From an uncultured Clostridiaceae bacterium (GTDB taxonomy: Bacteria > Bacillota > Clostridia > Lachnospirales > Lachnospiraceae): a stretch of DNA of 5,659 bases. The position numbers and the translations under genes were made by a program. Under the pieces are notes generated by a model, which saw nothing but the letters and a program-made list of their open reading frames with translations, was not told where the DNA came from and ran no database searches. Below are positions 1 to 5,195 of the stretch, piece by piece (the first letter of the stretch is position 1; each line of letters starts with the position of its first letter). Location of the stretch: contig CATLIJ010000184.1 in NCBI GenBank assembly GCA_949948825.1, forward strand, positions 1 through 5,659. Reading direction: 5' to 3'.

Positions 1-534
1 AACCACCTCCAGATTCTGAACAGTCACCTGCTCGCATCCCATATGTCCAGGCATCCCTTTGCCCTTAAACACACGGCCGGGAGTTGTCGCAGAACCATTG
101 GAACCCTGATGGCGATGGAATTTGGAACCGTGAGCCATAGGTCCTCTGTGCTGTCCAAATCTCTTGATCGCTCCCTGATAGCCTTTACCTTTGGAAACAG
201 CAGTGGCATCCACCTTGTCGCCAACAGCAAAGATATCCGCTTTAATCTCATCTTTTACGGAATATTCCTCTGCATTTTCCAGACGGAATTCTCTCAAAAA
301 TCTTTTATAAGCAACGCCGGCCTTGTCAAAATGTCCCTTCACCGGCTTACGAATCAGTTTCTCTCTCTTGTCCACAAAGCCTACCTGAACTGCCTTGTAG
401 CCGTCGTTTTCCACAGTTTTTACCTGAGTCACCACGCAGGGGCCTGCCTGTAAAACCGTCACCGGGACCAAAACTCCCTGGTCATTGAAGATCTGGGTCA
501 TTCCGACCTTTGTAGCTAAGATAGCTTTCTTCAT
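1..534 (-). CDS. rplC: 50S ribosomal protein L3 (3' end cut off by window edge)
   Basis: L3 is an early-assembling 23S rRNA-binding protein of the large subunit; its central loop reaches towards the peptidyl transferase centre. The first 178 codons are present; the family is usually about 205-215 residues, so roughly the last 30 are missing. The translation opens MKKAILATKVGMTQIF, the typical L3 N-terminus with the GMTQIF motif at 11-16. It continues with the conserved core GKGYQGAIKRFGQHRGPMAHG (residues 116-136), TPGRVFKGKGMPGHMG (151-166) and EQVTVQNLEVV (168-178). The E. coli GQNQTPG segment, which carries a methylated glutamine, reads GSATTPG here, so that modification site appears absent, as I recall for other Gram-positives. 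The start ATG at 532-534 follows a strong AAGGAGGA site (541-548) by 6 nt. It lies 50 nt downstream of rpsJ, the standard S10-operon order. The spacer has a small GATTGC/GCAATC hairpin (555-560 with 569-574). Identification is essentially certain. Confidence 0.98.
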   Translation of the reverse strand, partial: MKKAILATKVGMTQIFNDQGVLVPVTVLQAGPCVVTQVKTVENDGYKAVQVGFVDKREKLIRKPVKGHFDKAGVAYKRFLREFRLENAEEYSVKDEIKADIFAVGDKVDATAVSKGKGYQGAIKRFGQHRGPMAHGSKFHRHQGSNGSATTPGRVFKGKGMPGHMGCEQVTVQNLEVV

Positions 535-584
535 TTTTCTTCCTCCTTACAGCGGATTGCCTGTGACAGCAATCATACTAAAGC

Positions 585-902
585 TTATTTTTGTTTCATT
601 TTAATATCCACATGAACGCCTGCCGGCATCTCCAGCTTTGACAGAGCATCCATGGTTTTCTGGCTTGGGGTGATAATATCGATCAGTCTCTTGTGAGTCC
701 TCTGCTCAAACTGCTCACGGGAATCCTTATATTTGTGTACTGCTCTCAGGATCGTTACCACTTCCTTCTTGGTGGGCAGCGGCACCGGCCCGCTCACCTG
801 GGCCCCCGTCTTCTTTACGGTCTCAATAATCTTCCCGGCAGACTGGTCAACCAGCTGGTGATCGTAAGCCTTCAATGTGATTCTCATTACTTGACTTGCC
901 AT
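585..902 (-). CDS. rpsJ: 30S ribosomal protein S10 (NusE)
   Basis: S10 is a head protein of the small ribosomal subunit and, as NusE, pairs with NusB in transcription antitermination complexes. The 105-residue product has the usual family length (about 102-105). It opens MASQVMRITLKAYDHQLVDQ, carries the S10 signature GAQVSGPVPLPTKK (33-46), and has the conserved HKYKDSREQFEQRTHKRLIDI segment (56-76). The frame stays open for 30 more codons upstream. I chose the ATG at 900-902 because it gives the normal family N-terminus and has an AAGGAGG site (914-920) 11 nt upstream. The longer version would translate the structured leader. It is the first gene of the operon, with rplC next. Expression is expected to be very strong and probably controlled through the leader. 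Confidence 0.98.
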   Translation of the reverse strand: MASQVMRITLKAYDHQLVDQSAGKIIETVKKTGAQVSGPVPLPTKKEVVTILRAVHKYKDSREQFEQRTHKRLIDIITPSQKTMDALSKLEMPAGVHVDIKMKQK

Positions 903-931
903 AAAAAAAGTCGCCTCCTTTTCGCACTTTT
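903..931 (-). promoter_or_regulatory. rpsJ ribosome binding site in a hairpin loop
   Basis: Read on the minus strand, AAAAGU-(G)-CG (931-923) can pair with CG-ACUUUU (913-906). This gives 8 bp with one bulged G at 925 and a 9-nt loop, AAAAGGAGG (922-914), that displays the Shine-Dalgarno sequence. The stem is followed by three more U and then the AUG, so it also looks like a short, weak terminator. The pairing is seen in the sequence. Any role in presenting the RBS or in attenuation is inference, and the stem is A-U rich and probably weak. Confidence 0.4.
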
Positions 932-1134
932 GGATGAAGTACGACAAGCGGTGACTGTACACTTCTCCGTGTGTGTCATAACCAGACTCCACACTGCGTT
1001 ACTGTATACTAACAATACAGCTGTTCAATTGGTACAGTGACTTGTCGTCAGTTTCCTAACTTGACATTCGCTCCACGGAAAACCTGCCTCACAGCGGGCA
1101 GCAACCTCACGCTTCACAGCTATCATGTCACAGC
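903..1134 (-). promoter_or_regulatory. Structured 5' leader of the S10 operon
   Basis: About 232 nt separate the predicted transcription start (near 1134) from the rpsJ ATG, with no convincing gene inside. Several complementary arms are visible. GACAU (1129-1125) pairs with AUGUC (1067-1063) around an inner CUGCC/GGCAG hairpin (1101-1097 with 1088-1084). A small AGUU/AACU hairpin lies at 1050-1061. A long-range helix joins 1048-1041 to 948-941 (ACGACAAG/CUUGUCGU, 8 bp) and 1038-1032 to 960-954 (ACUGUAC/GUACAGU, 7 bp) across a small internal loop. That helix encloses hairpins at 1020-1015/1007-1002 (CUGUAU/AUACAG, 7-nt loop) and 994-990/973-969 (GUGUG/CACAC with an inner GUC/GAC). In E. coli the S10-operon leader is bound by L4 to repress the operon. 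That this leader is a ribosomal-protein target is inferred from position; I cannot say whether it matches a catalogued leader family. Confidence 0.65.
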
Positions 1135-1140
1135 GTTCCT

Positions 1141-1188
1141 ATATTATCATGGTTTTTCTGGAAATGCAAGGTTTTTTAAAAATTTTTT
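1141..1188 (-). promoter_or_regulatory. S10 operon promoter with UP element
   Basis: On the minus strand the -35 box is TTGCAT (1169-1164) and the -10 box TAATAT (1146-1141), separated by exactly 17 nt. This fits a housekeeping sigma factor. Just upstream, 1188-1172 is an uninterrupted A/T tract (AAAAAATTTTTAAAAAA) that matches the pattern of an UP element contacted by the RNA polymerase alpha subunits, as expected for a ribosomal operon. Transcription should begin near 1134. It sits directly after the terminator of the upstream gene, so the operon is insulated. Confidence 0.85.
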
Positions 1189-1193
1189 CAACA

Positions 1194-1231
1194 AAAATCG
1201 TCCTGCAGCTTTTTTGCTGCAGGACGATTTT
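1194..1231 (-). terminator. Rho-independent terminator of the cell-wall-binding protein gene
   Basis: A perfect 16-bp inverted repeat (1194-1209 with 1216-1231) with a 6-nt loop has a GC-rich core, GTCCTGCAGC/GCTGCAGGAC. On the minus strand the hairpin ends in a run of U. It lies 51 nt beyond the stop codon of the leftward gene and just before the S10-operon UP element. The short A-run before the arm also gives a U-tract on the other strand, but no rightward gene ends here. Confidence 0.9.
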
Positions 1232-1282
1232 CACGCTGCCTCAGGCCAAAACCAAATTGCCAGCTTAAGAAAGCATTCCTCT

Positions 1283-2662
1283 CTACTGAAAATAATCCCA
1301 CTCCGGCTCTTCCGGAGTGTTGTAGGTCTTGCCCTCCACATCCTGGTCATCCTCTTTCAGAAGAATCCCGCTGCCATTGGTTTTATACTTAATTCCATCC
1401 CGGTCTTTTACCGTGGTGTTCTTGGCAATCCGCCCGGAAGAGTTGACCACATAATTCTTCAGGCTTCCTCCGATCCACAGACTGAACACCTGATAACGGC
1501 TGCCGGAATCCGCCTTCTGAATCTTCCCCATATAGTACAGGGAGTTTTCATACACTCCTGTATAGCCCTTGCCATTGCTGGCAAAATAAAACTGGCTTGT
1601 GTTGCCGCCCTCATCAATGTTATGCCTTCCCTTCAGCATGGCGCTCTGTTTCCGGCTTCCAAAATAATATGCCGTATACTCGGTCTCATCATTATTCAGG
1701 TAAACCTTCTGCAATCCATACACAGGAACCCCTCTGTCATCAAACAGATAAGTGTTGCCGTTAATCTTCACCAGATCACTGGATTTCGCGCTGCCTTTGG
1801 GAGGCCCTACCTTGGGAACGCCTTTGTTGGAGAAATAAAACCACTCCACATCATGCTCATAATTGTCCCGCAGATGCTCCGGCGGTTCTGTAGTATACCA
1901 TCCCACCCGGACCTGCCCGTTGGAATCCACATAGCGATAGTCTTCAATATTGTCCGACTCGTCTCCCACCATACAGCTCCATCCGGTCTGCATGGCGCCA
2001 TCCTCTGCCAGACTGTAATACACACCATTAATCTTTTTTAATTTCAGCTCATCCCCATTGCTGCTGGGAATGACCTTCTTGCCGCTGTTGGTAAAATAAT
2101 ACCAGTGCTTGCCATCCTGATCATCCTCTGCATAAGGGCCATAGTCATAATAATCGTCATCATTCTCATCCGGAGCAAACAACCGCTGCCACCCTGTCAC
2201 CATAACTCCATTGTCATCGCAGTAATACATGTTTTCCAGAATCCAGCCGGTCTCCATAACCCCGTCATCTCCGAAATGATACCACTTGTCATTGATTTTT
2301 TCCCACTTATCCCTTGCCCTTTTGCCGCTCTGACCAAAATAATACCAATCCGTGGCTCCCGAATAGCGGCTGCTTTCTGTCTCCAGCCATTGATTGGTCA
2401 TCATAATTCCGTCCTGCCCCACATAATAATCATCATTATCCACCCAGGAGTTAAGGGCCATCACCCCGTTGCCGTTCAGGTACCGCCACAATCCGTCTCC
2501 GCCCTTGCGCCACGCATTGTAAATACGGCTGCCGGAATTGTCATAATATACCCAGTTTCCTCCCTCCTGAACCCATCCTTCCGCTGCCATTGCCGAAATC
2601 CCGGCAGTGCCAGCTGTCATCATCGCAGCAAGGGCCAAAACTGCCAAACCACGTTTTCTCAT
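1283..2662 (-). CDS. Secreted cell-wall (choline)-binding repeat protein
   Basis: The 459-residue product starts with a clear signal peptide: RKR, then a hydrophobic stretch (about 5-23) and probable cleavage at AMA-AEG near residue 26. The rest is mainly aromatic/glycine repeats of the CW_binding/choline-binding type. Units end in W or GW near 51, 73, 92, 120, 140, 158, 228 and 255 and carry motifs such as WVYYDNSG, WYYFGQSG, WYHFGDDGVMETGW, MYYCDDNGVMVTGW and YYSLAEDGAMQTGW. Repeats degrade after about residue 260. No enzymatic domain, LPXTG anchor or membrane segment is seen, so it probably sits on the wall non-covalently or binds a polymer such as choline-bearing teichoic acid or glucan; the ligand is not provable here. 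Acidic inserts interrupt repeats (DENDDDYYDY at 165-174). The frame opens at 2764, but the ATG at 2662 is right: it gives the signal peptide, has AAAGGAGA (2669-2676) 6 nt upstream, and the promoter overlaps the longer start. The gene is monocistronic. Confidence 0.92.
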   Translation of the reverse strand: MRKRGLAVLALAAMMTAGTAGISAMAAEGWVQEGGNWVYYDNSGSRIYNAWRKGGDGLWRYLNGNGVMALNSWVDNDDYYVGQDGIMMTNQWLETESSRYSGATDWYYFGQSGKRARDKWEKINDKWYHFGDDGVMETGWILENMYYCDDNGVMVTGWQRLFAPDENDDDYYDYGPYAEDDQDGKHWYYFTNSGKKVIPSSNGDELKLKKINGVYYSLAEDGAMQTGWSCMVGDESDNIEDYRYVDSNGQVRVGWYTTEPPEHLRDNYEHDVEWFYFSNKGVPKVGPPKGSAKSSDLVKINGNTYLFDDRGVPVYGLQKVYLNNDETEYTAYYFGSRKQSAMLKGRHNIDEGGNTSQFYFASNGKGYTGVYENSLYYMGKIQKADSGSRYQVFSLWIGGSLKNYVVNSSGRIAKNTTVKDRDGIKYKTNGSGILLKEDDQDVEGKTYNTPEEPEWDYFQ

Positions 2663-2735
2663 AATGTCTCTCCTTTTTGTCTCATAAAAAATCAGACCCA
2701 CCATAATCAGGGTTTTTAACCTATTTCTGGATTTC

Positions 2736-2764
2736 ATTTTAACAAGATCCTCCCCATGATTCAA
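2736..2764 (-). promoter_or_regulatory. Promoter of the cell-wall-binding protein gene
   Basis: On the minus strand, TTGAAT (2764-2759) and TAAAAT (2741-2736) are separated by 17 nt, a good sigma-A-type promoter. Transcription would start near 2729 and give a leader of about 65 nt ahead of the ATG at 2662. An A/T-rich stretch upstream (about 2768-2795) may strengthen it. The -35 box covers the ATG at 2764, which rules that codon out as a start on this transcript. Confidence 0.75.
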
Positions 2765-2840
2765 CCAAAATTTCCATAATTAATCTAACAATTTTCTTAC
2801 GATTTTCCCTCTCCTCCCACAAGACATAAACAAGAAACTC

Positions 2841-2869
2841 TTGACCAACTCCCCCCGCAACGCTATAAT
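2841..2869 (+). promoter_or_regulatory. Promoter of the methyltransferase/membrane protein operon
   Basis: TTGACC (2841-2846) and a perfect TATAAT (2864-2869) are separated by exactly 17 nt, close to the ideal housekeeping promoter. Transcription should begin near 2876. The -10 box overlaps the ATG at 2868, and the -35 box overlaps an in-frame TTG at 2841; neither can be the start codon on this transcript. About 76 nt separate it from the divergent -35 box at 2764. Confidence 0.82.
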
Positions 2870-2894
2870 GAACCCACAAGAATACAAACGGCCC

Positions 2895-2925
2895 GCCGCC
2901 TTTCCGGCGGCGCCAGGAAAGGCGG
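2895..2925 (+). promoter_or_regulatory. Leader hairpin that masks the methyltransferase RBS, with a competing hairpin
   Basis: CCGCCTTTCC (2896-2905) and GGAAAGGCGG (2916-2925) form a perfect 10-bp inverted repeat with a 10-nt loop. The right arm contains the only plausible Shine-Dalgarno sequence (AAAGGCGG, 8 nt before the ATG at 2934), so this hairpin would block translation. A second hairpin, GCCGCC (2895-2900) with GGCGGC (2906-2911), 6 G-C pairs and a 5-nt loop, uses the same left arm and would free the RBS. The repeats are seen directly; the switching role is inference. No U-tract follows, so it is not an intrinsic terminator. Confidence 0.55.
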
Positions 2926-2933
2926 TTCCTGCT

Positions 2934-3794
2934 ATGTGGGTTGCAGACAATTGGAAAGATTATCAGGTCATAGACTGTTCGGGCGGAGAAAAGCTGGAAC
3001 AATGGGGAGCTTATACCCTGATCCGCCCTGACCCTCAGATTATCTGGAACACTCCCAAGGCCCACCCAGGCTGGAAGCGTCCTAACGCCCACTACCACCG
3101 CAGCAGCAAAGGCGGGGGCCAATGGGAATTTTTTGATTTGCCCGACCAGTGGACCATTTCCTACAAAGACCTGACCTTCCAGTTAAAGCCCTTTCACTTT
3201 AAGCACACCGGCCTTTTTCCGGAGCAGGCAGTCAACTGGGACTGGTGTCAGGAAAAGATCCGAAACGCGGGGAAGCCTGTCCGGGTATTAAATCTCTTTG
3301 CCTACACTGGCGGCGCCACTCTTGCAGCTGCACAGGCCGGAGCGTCTGTTACCCATGTGGACGCCTCCAGGGGAATGGTTGGCTGGGCCAGAGAAAATGC
3401 CGCGGCCTCCCACTTGGAAAAAGCCCCGGTCCGCTGGCTGGTGGATGACTGCGTAAAATTTGCGGAGCGGGAGATCCGCCGCCAAAACCATTATGACGCC
3501 ATCATTATGGACCCGCCCTCCTATGGCAGGGGACCCAAAGGCGAAATCTGGAAGATAGAGGATTCCCTTCATCCGCTGATTCAACTGTGTACTCAGCTGC
3601 TGTCAGAAGAACCGGTTTTCTTTCTGATTAATTCCTACACCACAGGACTTGCCCCGGCTGTGCTGGCCTATCTTCTCGGTTCCGAAATCTGCCCCAAATG
3701 GGGGGGACAGGTGCATGCAGAGGAAATCGGCCTTTTTGTAAAGGAGTCAGGACTGACGCTTCCCTGCGGCGCCTCCGGACGGTGGGAAAGATAG
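2934..3794 (+). CDS. Class I SAM-dependent methyltransferase (RlmI-like, COG1092-type)
   Basis: The 286-residue product has a small N-terminal region (1-80) followed by a Rossmann-fold methyltransferase. Motif I is VLNLFAYTGGATLAAAQAGA (118-137) for SAM binding, VDAS (142-145) is the acidic residue after strand 2, DDCVKF (171-176) likely contacts the adenine, and DPPSYGRGPKGEIWK (193-207) is the catalytic motif IV. The DPPS/Y pattern and HTGLFPEQ (91-98) resemble the RlmI/RlmK type of 23S rRNA methyltransferases, so RNA is the likely substrate, but the exact target is unknown. The PUA domain of true RlmI is not seen. The start at 2934 (MWVADNWKDY) is chosen because the promoter overlaps the earlier ATG at 2868, because an RBS-like AAAGGCGG lies 8 nt upstream, and because the codons before it are low-complexity and form the hairpin described at 2895-2925. 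It is the first gene of a two-gene operon. Confidence 0.87.
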   Translation: MWVADNWKDYQVIDCSGGEKLEQWGAYTLIRPDPQIIWNTPKAHPGWKRPNAHYHRSSKGGGQWEFFDLPDQWTISYKDLTFQLKPFHFKHTGLFPEQAVNWDWCQEKIRNAGKPVRVLNLFAYTGGATLAAAQAGASVTHVDASRGMVGWARENAAASHLEKAPVRWLVDDCVKFAEREIRRQNHYDAIIMDPPSYGRGPKGEIWKIEDSLHPLIQLCTQLLSEEPVFFLINSYTTGLAPAVLAYLLGSEICPKWGGQVHAEEIGLFVKESGLTLPCGASGRWER

Positions 3795-3812
3795 AAAGGA
3801 GAATTTTTTCCT

Positions 3813-4529
3813 ATGAAAATAACAGAAGAATCCATGAACCCCCAAAAGGAACAGCCCAAACCAGAACCAGAGCCAAAGCCAAAGCTTACAGAGCTCCAAA
3901 AGCTGAAGGCCATGAGCTGGAAAGACCGGGTCTGGTATATCTGGACCTATTATAAGGTGCATATGGCTCTGGCTGCTGCCGCGCTTCTGGTTATTCAGGT
4001 TGTTGCCACATCCATTTACCAGAGCACCTTTCAGACTGCTCTGTTCTGTATGATTGTCAACAATTATTCTGAAGAAGAACTGGATTTCTCTCCTTTGGAA
4101 GAAGGTTTTGCTGCATATCAAAACCTGGGCAAAAAAGACCGTGTCAACGCAGAGACCGCCTACATTACCTATGGGGACAATGCCAGCGAATTAAGCTATG
4201 CCACCCTGGCTAAAATCTCTGCTCTCGTTTTTTCCCAGGATCTGGATGTGATGATTGGAGATTCTGCTACCATTGAACATTTTTCCGCTCTGGACGGATA
4301 TCTTGATTTGGAAAAAGAGCTTTCCCCGGAACTTTTGTCCCTAGTACAGGACCGCCTGTACTATGCTGCCGGAGAAAACGGCGAAGAAAAGGCTTTTGCC
4401 ATTGATATTTCCGGCACTGATTTTGCCAGGGACATGAGACTGGGAGAAAAGCCTCTTCTCGGCATTCTCATCAACACGGTTCGGAGAGATAACACAGATG
4501 CCCTGATTCGCTATATTTTTGCTCCTTAA
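3813..4529 (+). CDS. Membrane-anchored protein of unknown function
   Basis: I do not recognise a named family. The 238-residue product has a charged, proline-rich cytoplasmic N-terminus with five P-K/E dipeptides (15-24). An aromatic juxtamembrane stretch follows, WKDRVWYIWTYYKVH (36-50), then one transmembrane segment (about 51-68, MALAAAALLVIQVVATSI). The remaining 170 residues are probably extracellular, given the positive charge before the membrane segment. The WxYIWxYYK pattern before a single membrane helix is, as I recall, common in uncharacterised Lachnospiraceae membrane proteins. Segments such as LDVMIGDSATIEHFSALDGYL (229 onward is not included; these are 144-164) and LLGILINTVRR (215-225) loosely resemble extracellular solute-binding folds, a weak inference. 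ATG 3813 is preceded by AAAGGAG (3795-3801) at 11 nt and follows the methyltransferase stop by 18 nt, so the two are co-transcribed. Its last 59 bp overlap the 3' end of the convergent acetyltransferase gene. Confidence 0.82.
   Translation: MKITEESMNPQKEQPKPEPEPKPKLTELQKLKAMSWKDRVWYIWTYYKVHMALAAAALLVIQVVATSIYQSTFQTALFCMIVNNYSEEELDFSPLEEGFAAYQNLGKKDRVNAETAYITYGDNASELSYATLAKISALVFSQDLDVMIGDSATIEHFSALDGYLDLEKELSPELLSLVQDRLYYAAGENGEEKAFAIDISGTDFARDMRLGEKPLLGILINTVRRDNTDALIRYIFAP
3855..3884 (+). repeat. Hexanucleotide repeat encoding a Pro-Lys/Glu linker
   Basis: Five imperfect 6-nt units of the form CC(C/A)-(A/G)A(A/G) encode PKPEPEPKPK in the membrane protein; the last two are exact CCAAAG copies. 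This probably forms an extended linker ahead of the membrane helix. Such a repeat could change copy number by slippage in steps of two residues without breaking the frame. Confidence 0.6.
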
Positions 4530-5172
4530 GAACAAATCCAAGCTTTTCAAGAAGCTTTCTGGAGGCGGTGTTTTCCGCCTCCACAACCCCATAAACCGGA
4601 CAATCATATTCACTCTTTACATAATCCAGCACAATCCGGCAGGCCTCCTCCCCATATCCTCTGCGGCGGTACGGCTGAAAAATATGATAGGCCAGTTCCA
4701 TCCGCCCCTGCCCGTCACATCTGGCAATTCCCGCTTTTCCTATGAGTTTTCCATCCTGTTTCCTCACAACTGCCCACAATCCATATTCAAAAAATCCATA
4801 CTGGCCCTGAATATACGCGGAAAGTCTGTCCGGATCATAAAATACTCTGTCCGCCTCTTTGTCCTCTGGCTCCTTTGGTATCTGGCCTGCATCCTCTGTT
4901 GTAAATTCCCGCACCAGAAGACAGCAGCCCTCCCCAATGATCCAAGGCAGTCCTGCCTGCCGCCGCACCACCCGCTCCAAATACTTTGGATCTGCCGCCT
5001 CCTGACTTTCCACCACATACCGGGCCATGGAAAGCTTCTGGTCTCCGTCTGTACCCGTTACACCGACAATAACCCTCCCTGCTGCTTTCGCCGCAAGAAG
5101 GGTCTGTGCCTCATCGGAAATCACCACAGAATATAAGATTCCCTCTACTGTTATTTTTTGTTCCAAAACCAT
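4471..5172 (-). CDS. Two-domain GNAT-family N-acetyltransferase
   Basis: The 233-residue product has a C-terminal GNAT domain (about 85-231) that would transfer an acetyl group from acetyl-CoA to an amine. It shows MELAYHIFQPYRRRGYGEEA (158-177) with the RRRGYG pyrophosphate-binding loop (169-174), and VVEAENTASRKLLEKLGF (196-213), the conserved late motif of the family. The substrate is not predictable. Residues 1-80 form a separate N-terminal part: a short strand (LYSVVISD), then EAQTLLAAKAAGRVIVGVTG and later YLERVVRRQAGLPWIIGEG. It resembles HAD-like or receiver-like a/b segments that I recall preceding GNAT domains in clostridial proteins, without clear catalytic residues. The ATG at 5172 has AGGAGGA (5186-5192) 13 nt upstream, a slightly long spacing. 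It lies 23 nt after the cyclophilin stop, so both are likely one operon. The C-terminal Y-x-x-SGH-x-x-YL looks native, so the 59-bp overlap with the convergent gene appears genuine. Confidence 0.9.
   Translation of the reverse strand: MVLEQKITVEGILYSVVISDEAQTLLAAKAAGRVIVGVTGTDGDQKLSMARYVVESQEAADPKYLERVVRRQAGLPWIIGEGCCLLVREFTTEDAGQIPKEPEDKEADRVFYDPDRLSAYIQGQYGFFEYGLWAVVRKQDGKLIGKAGIARCDGQGRMELAYHIFQPYRRRGYGEEACRIVLDYVKSEYDCPVYGVVEAENTASRKLLEKLGFVLKEQKYSESGHLCYLSEPC
4540..4582. repeat. Two inverted repeats at the convergent gene ends
   Basis: AAGCTT (4540-4545) and AAGCTT (4552-4557) can form a 6-bp hairpin, and GGAGGCGG (4561-4568) with CCGCCTCC (4575-4582) an 8-bp GC-rich hairpin with a 6-nt loop. 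Both lie just past the stop of the rightward operon (4529) and inside the acetyltransferase coding sequence. Neither is followed by a proper U-tract on either strand, so they are at best unusual terminators or 3'-end stabilisers. Confidence 0.4.
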
Positions 5173-5195
5173 TCTGTCTGAAAAATCCTCCTGTA

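Noticed and set aside
43..453. A 136-codon + strand open frame at the left end
   Set aside because: It is antisense to rplC, whose translation matches L3 along its whole length.
1037..2041. A 334-codon open frame on the + strand
   Set aside because: It lies antisense to the cell-wall-binding gene, has no RBS or promoter, starts in the S10 leader, and its translation shows no recognisable domain; the minus-strand frame has a signal peptide and clear repeats.
2105..2719. A 204-codon + strand open frame rich in Ile, looking like membrane segments
   Set aside because: The isoleucine runs are the mirror of Asp/Tyr-rich codons (GAT/TAT) in the repeat protein on the other strand, not a real membrane protein.
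2663..2764. N-terminal extension of the cell-wall-binding protein
   Set aside because: It would bury the signal peptide 34 residues inside the protein, and its ATG overlaps the -35 promoter box.
2739..3122. A 127-codon minus-strand open frame across the divergent promoter region
   Set aside because: It covers both promoters and the methyltransferase start and shows no family features.
4540..4557. AAGCTT/AAGCTT hairpin as an intrinsic terminator for the rightward operon
   Set aside because: The stem is short and A-T rich and only TCT follows, without a U-tract.
4519..5136. A 205-codon + strand open frame
   Set aside because: It is antisense to the acetyltransferase, which has intact GNAT motifs and an RBS; no support for the + frame.
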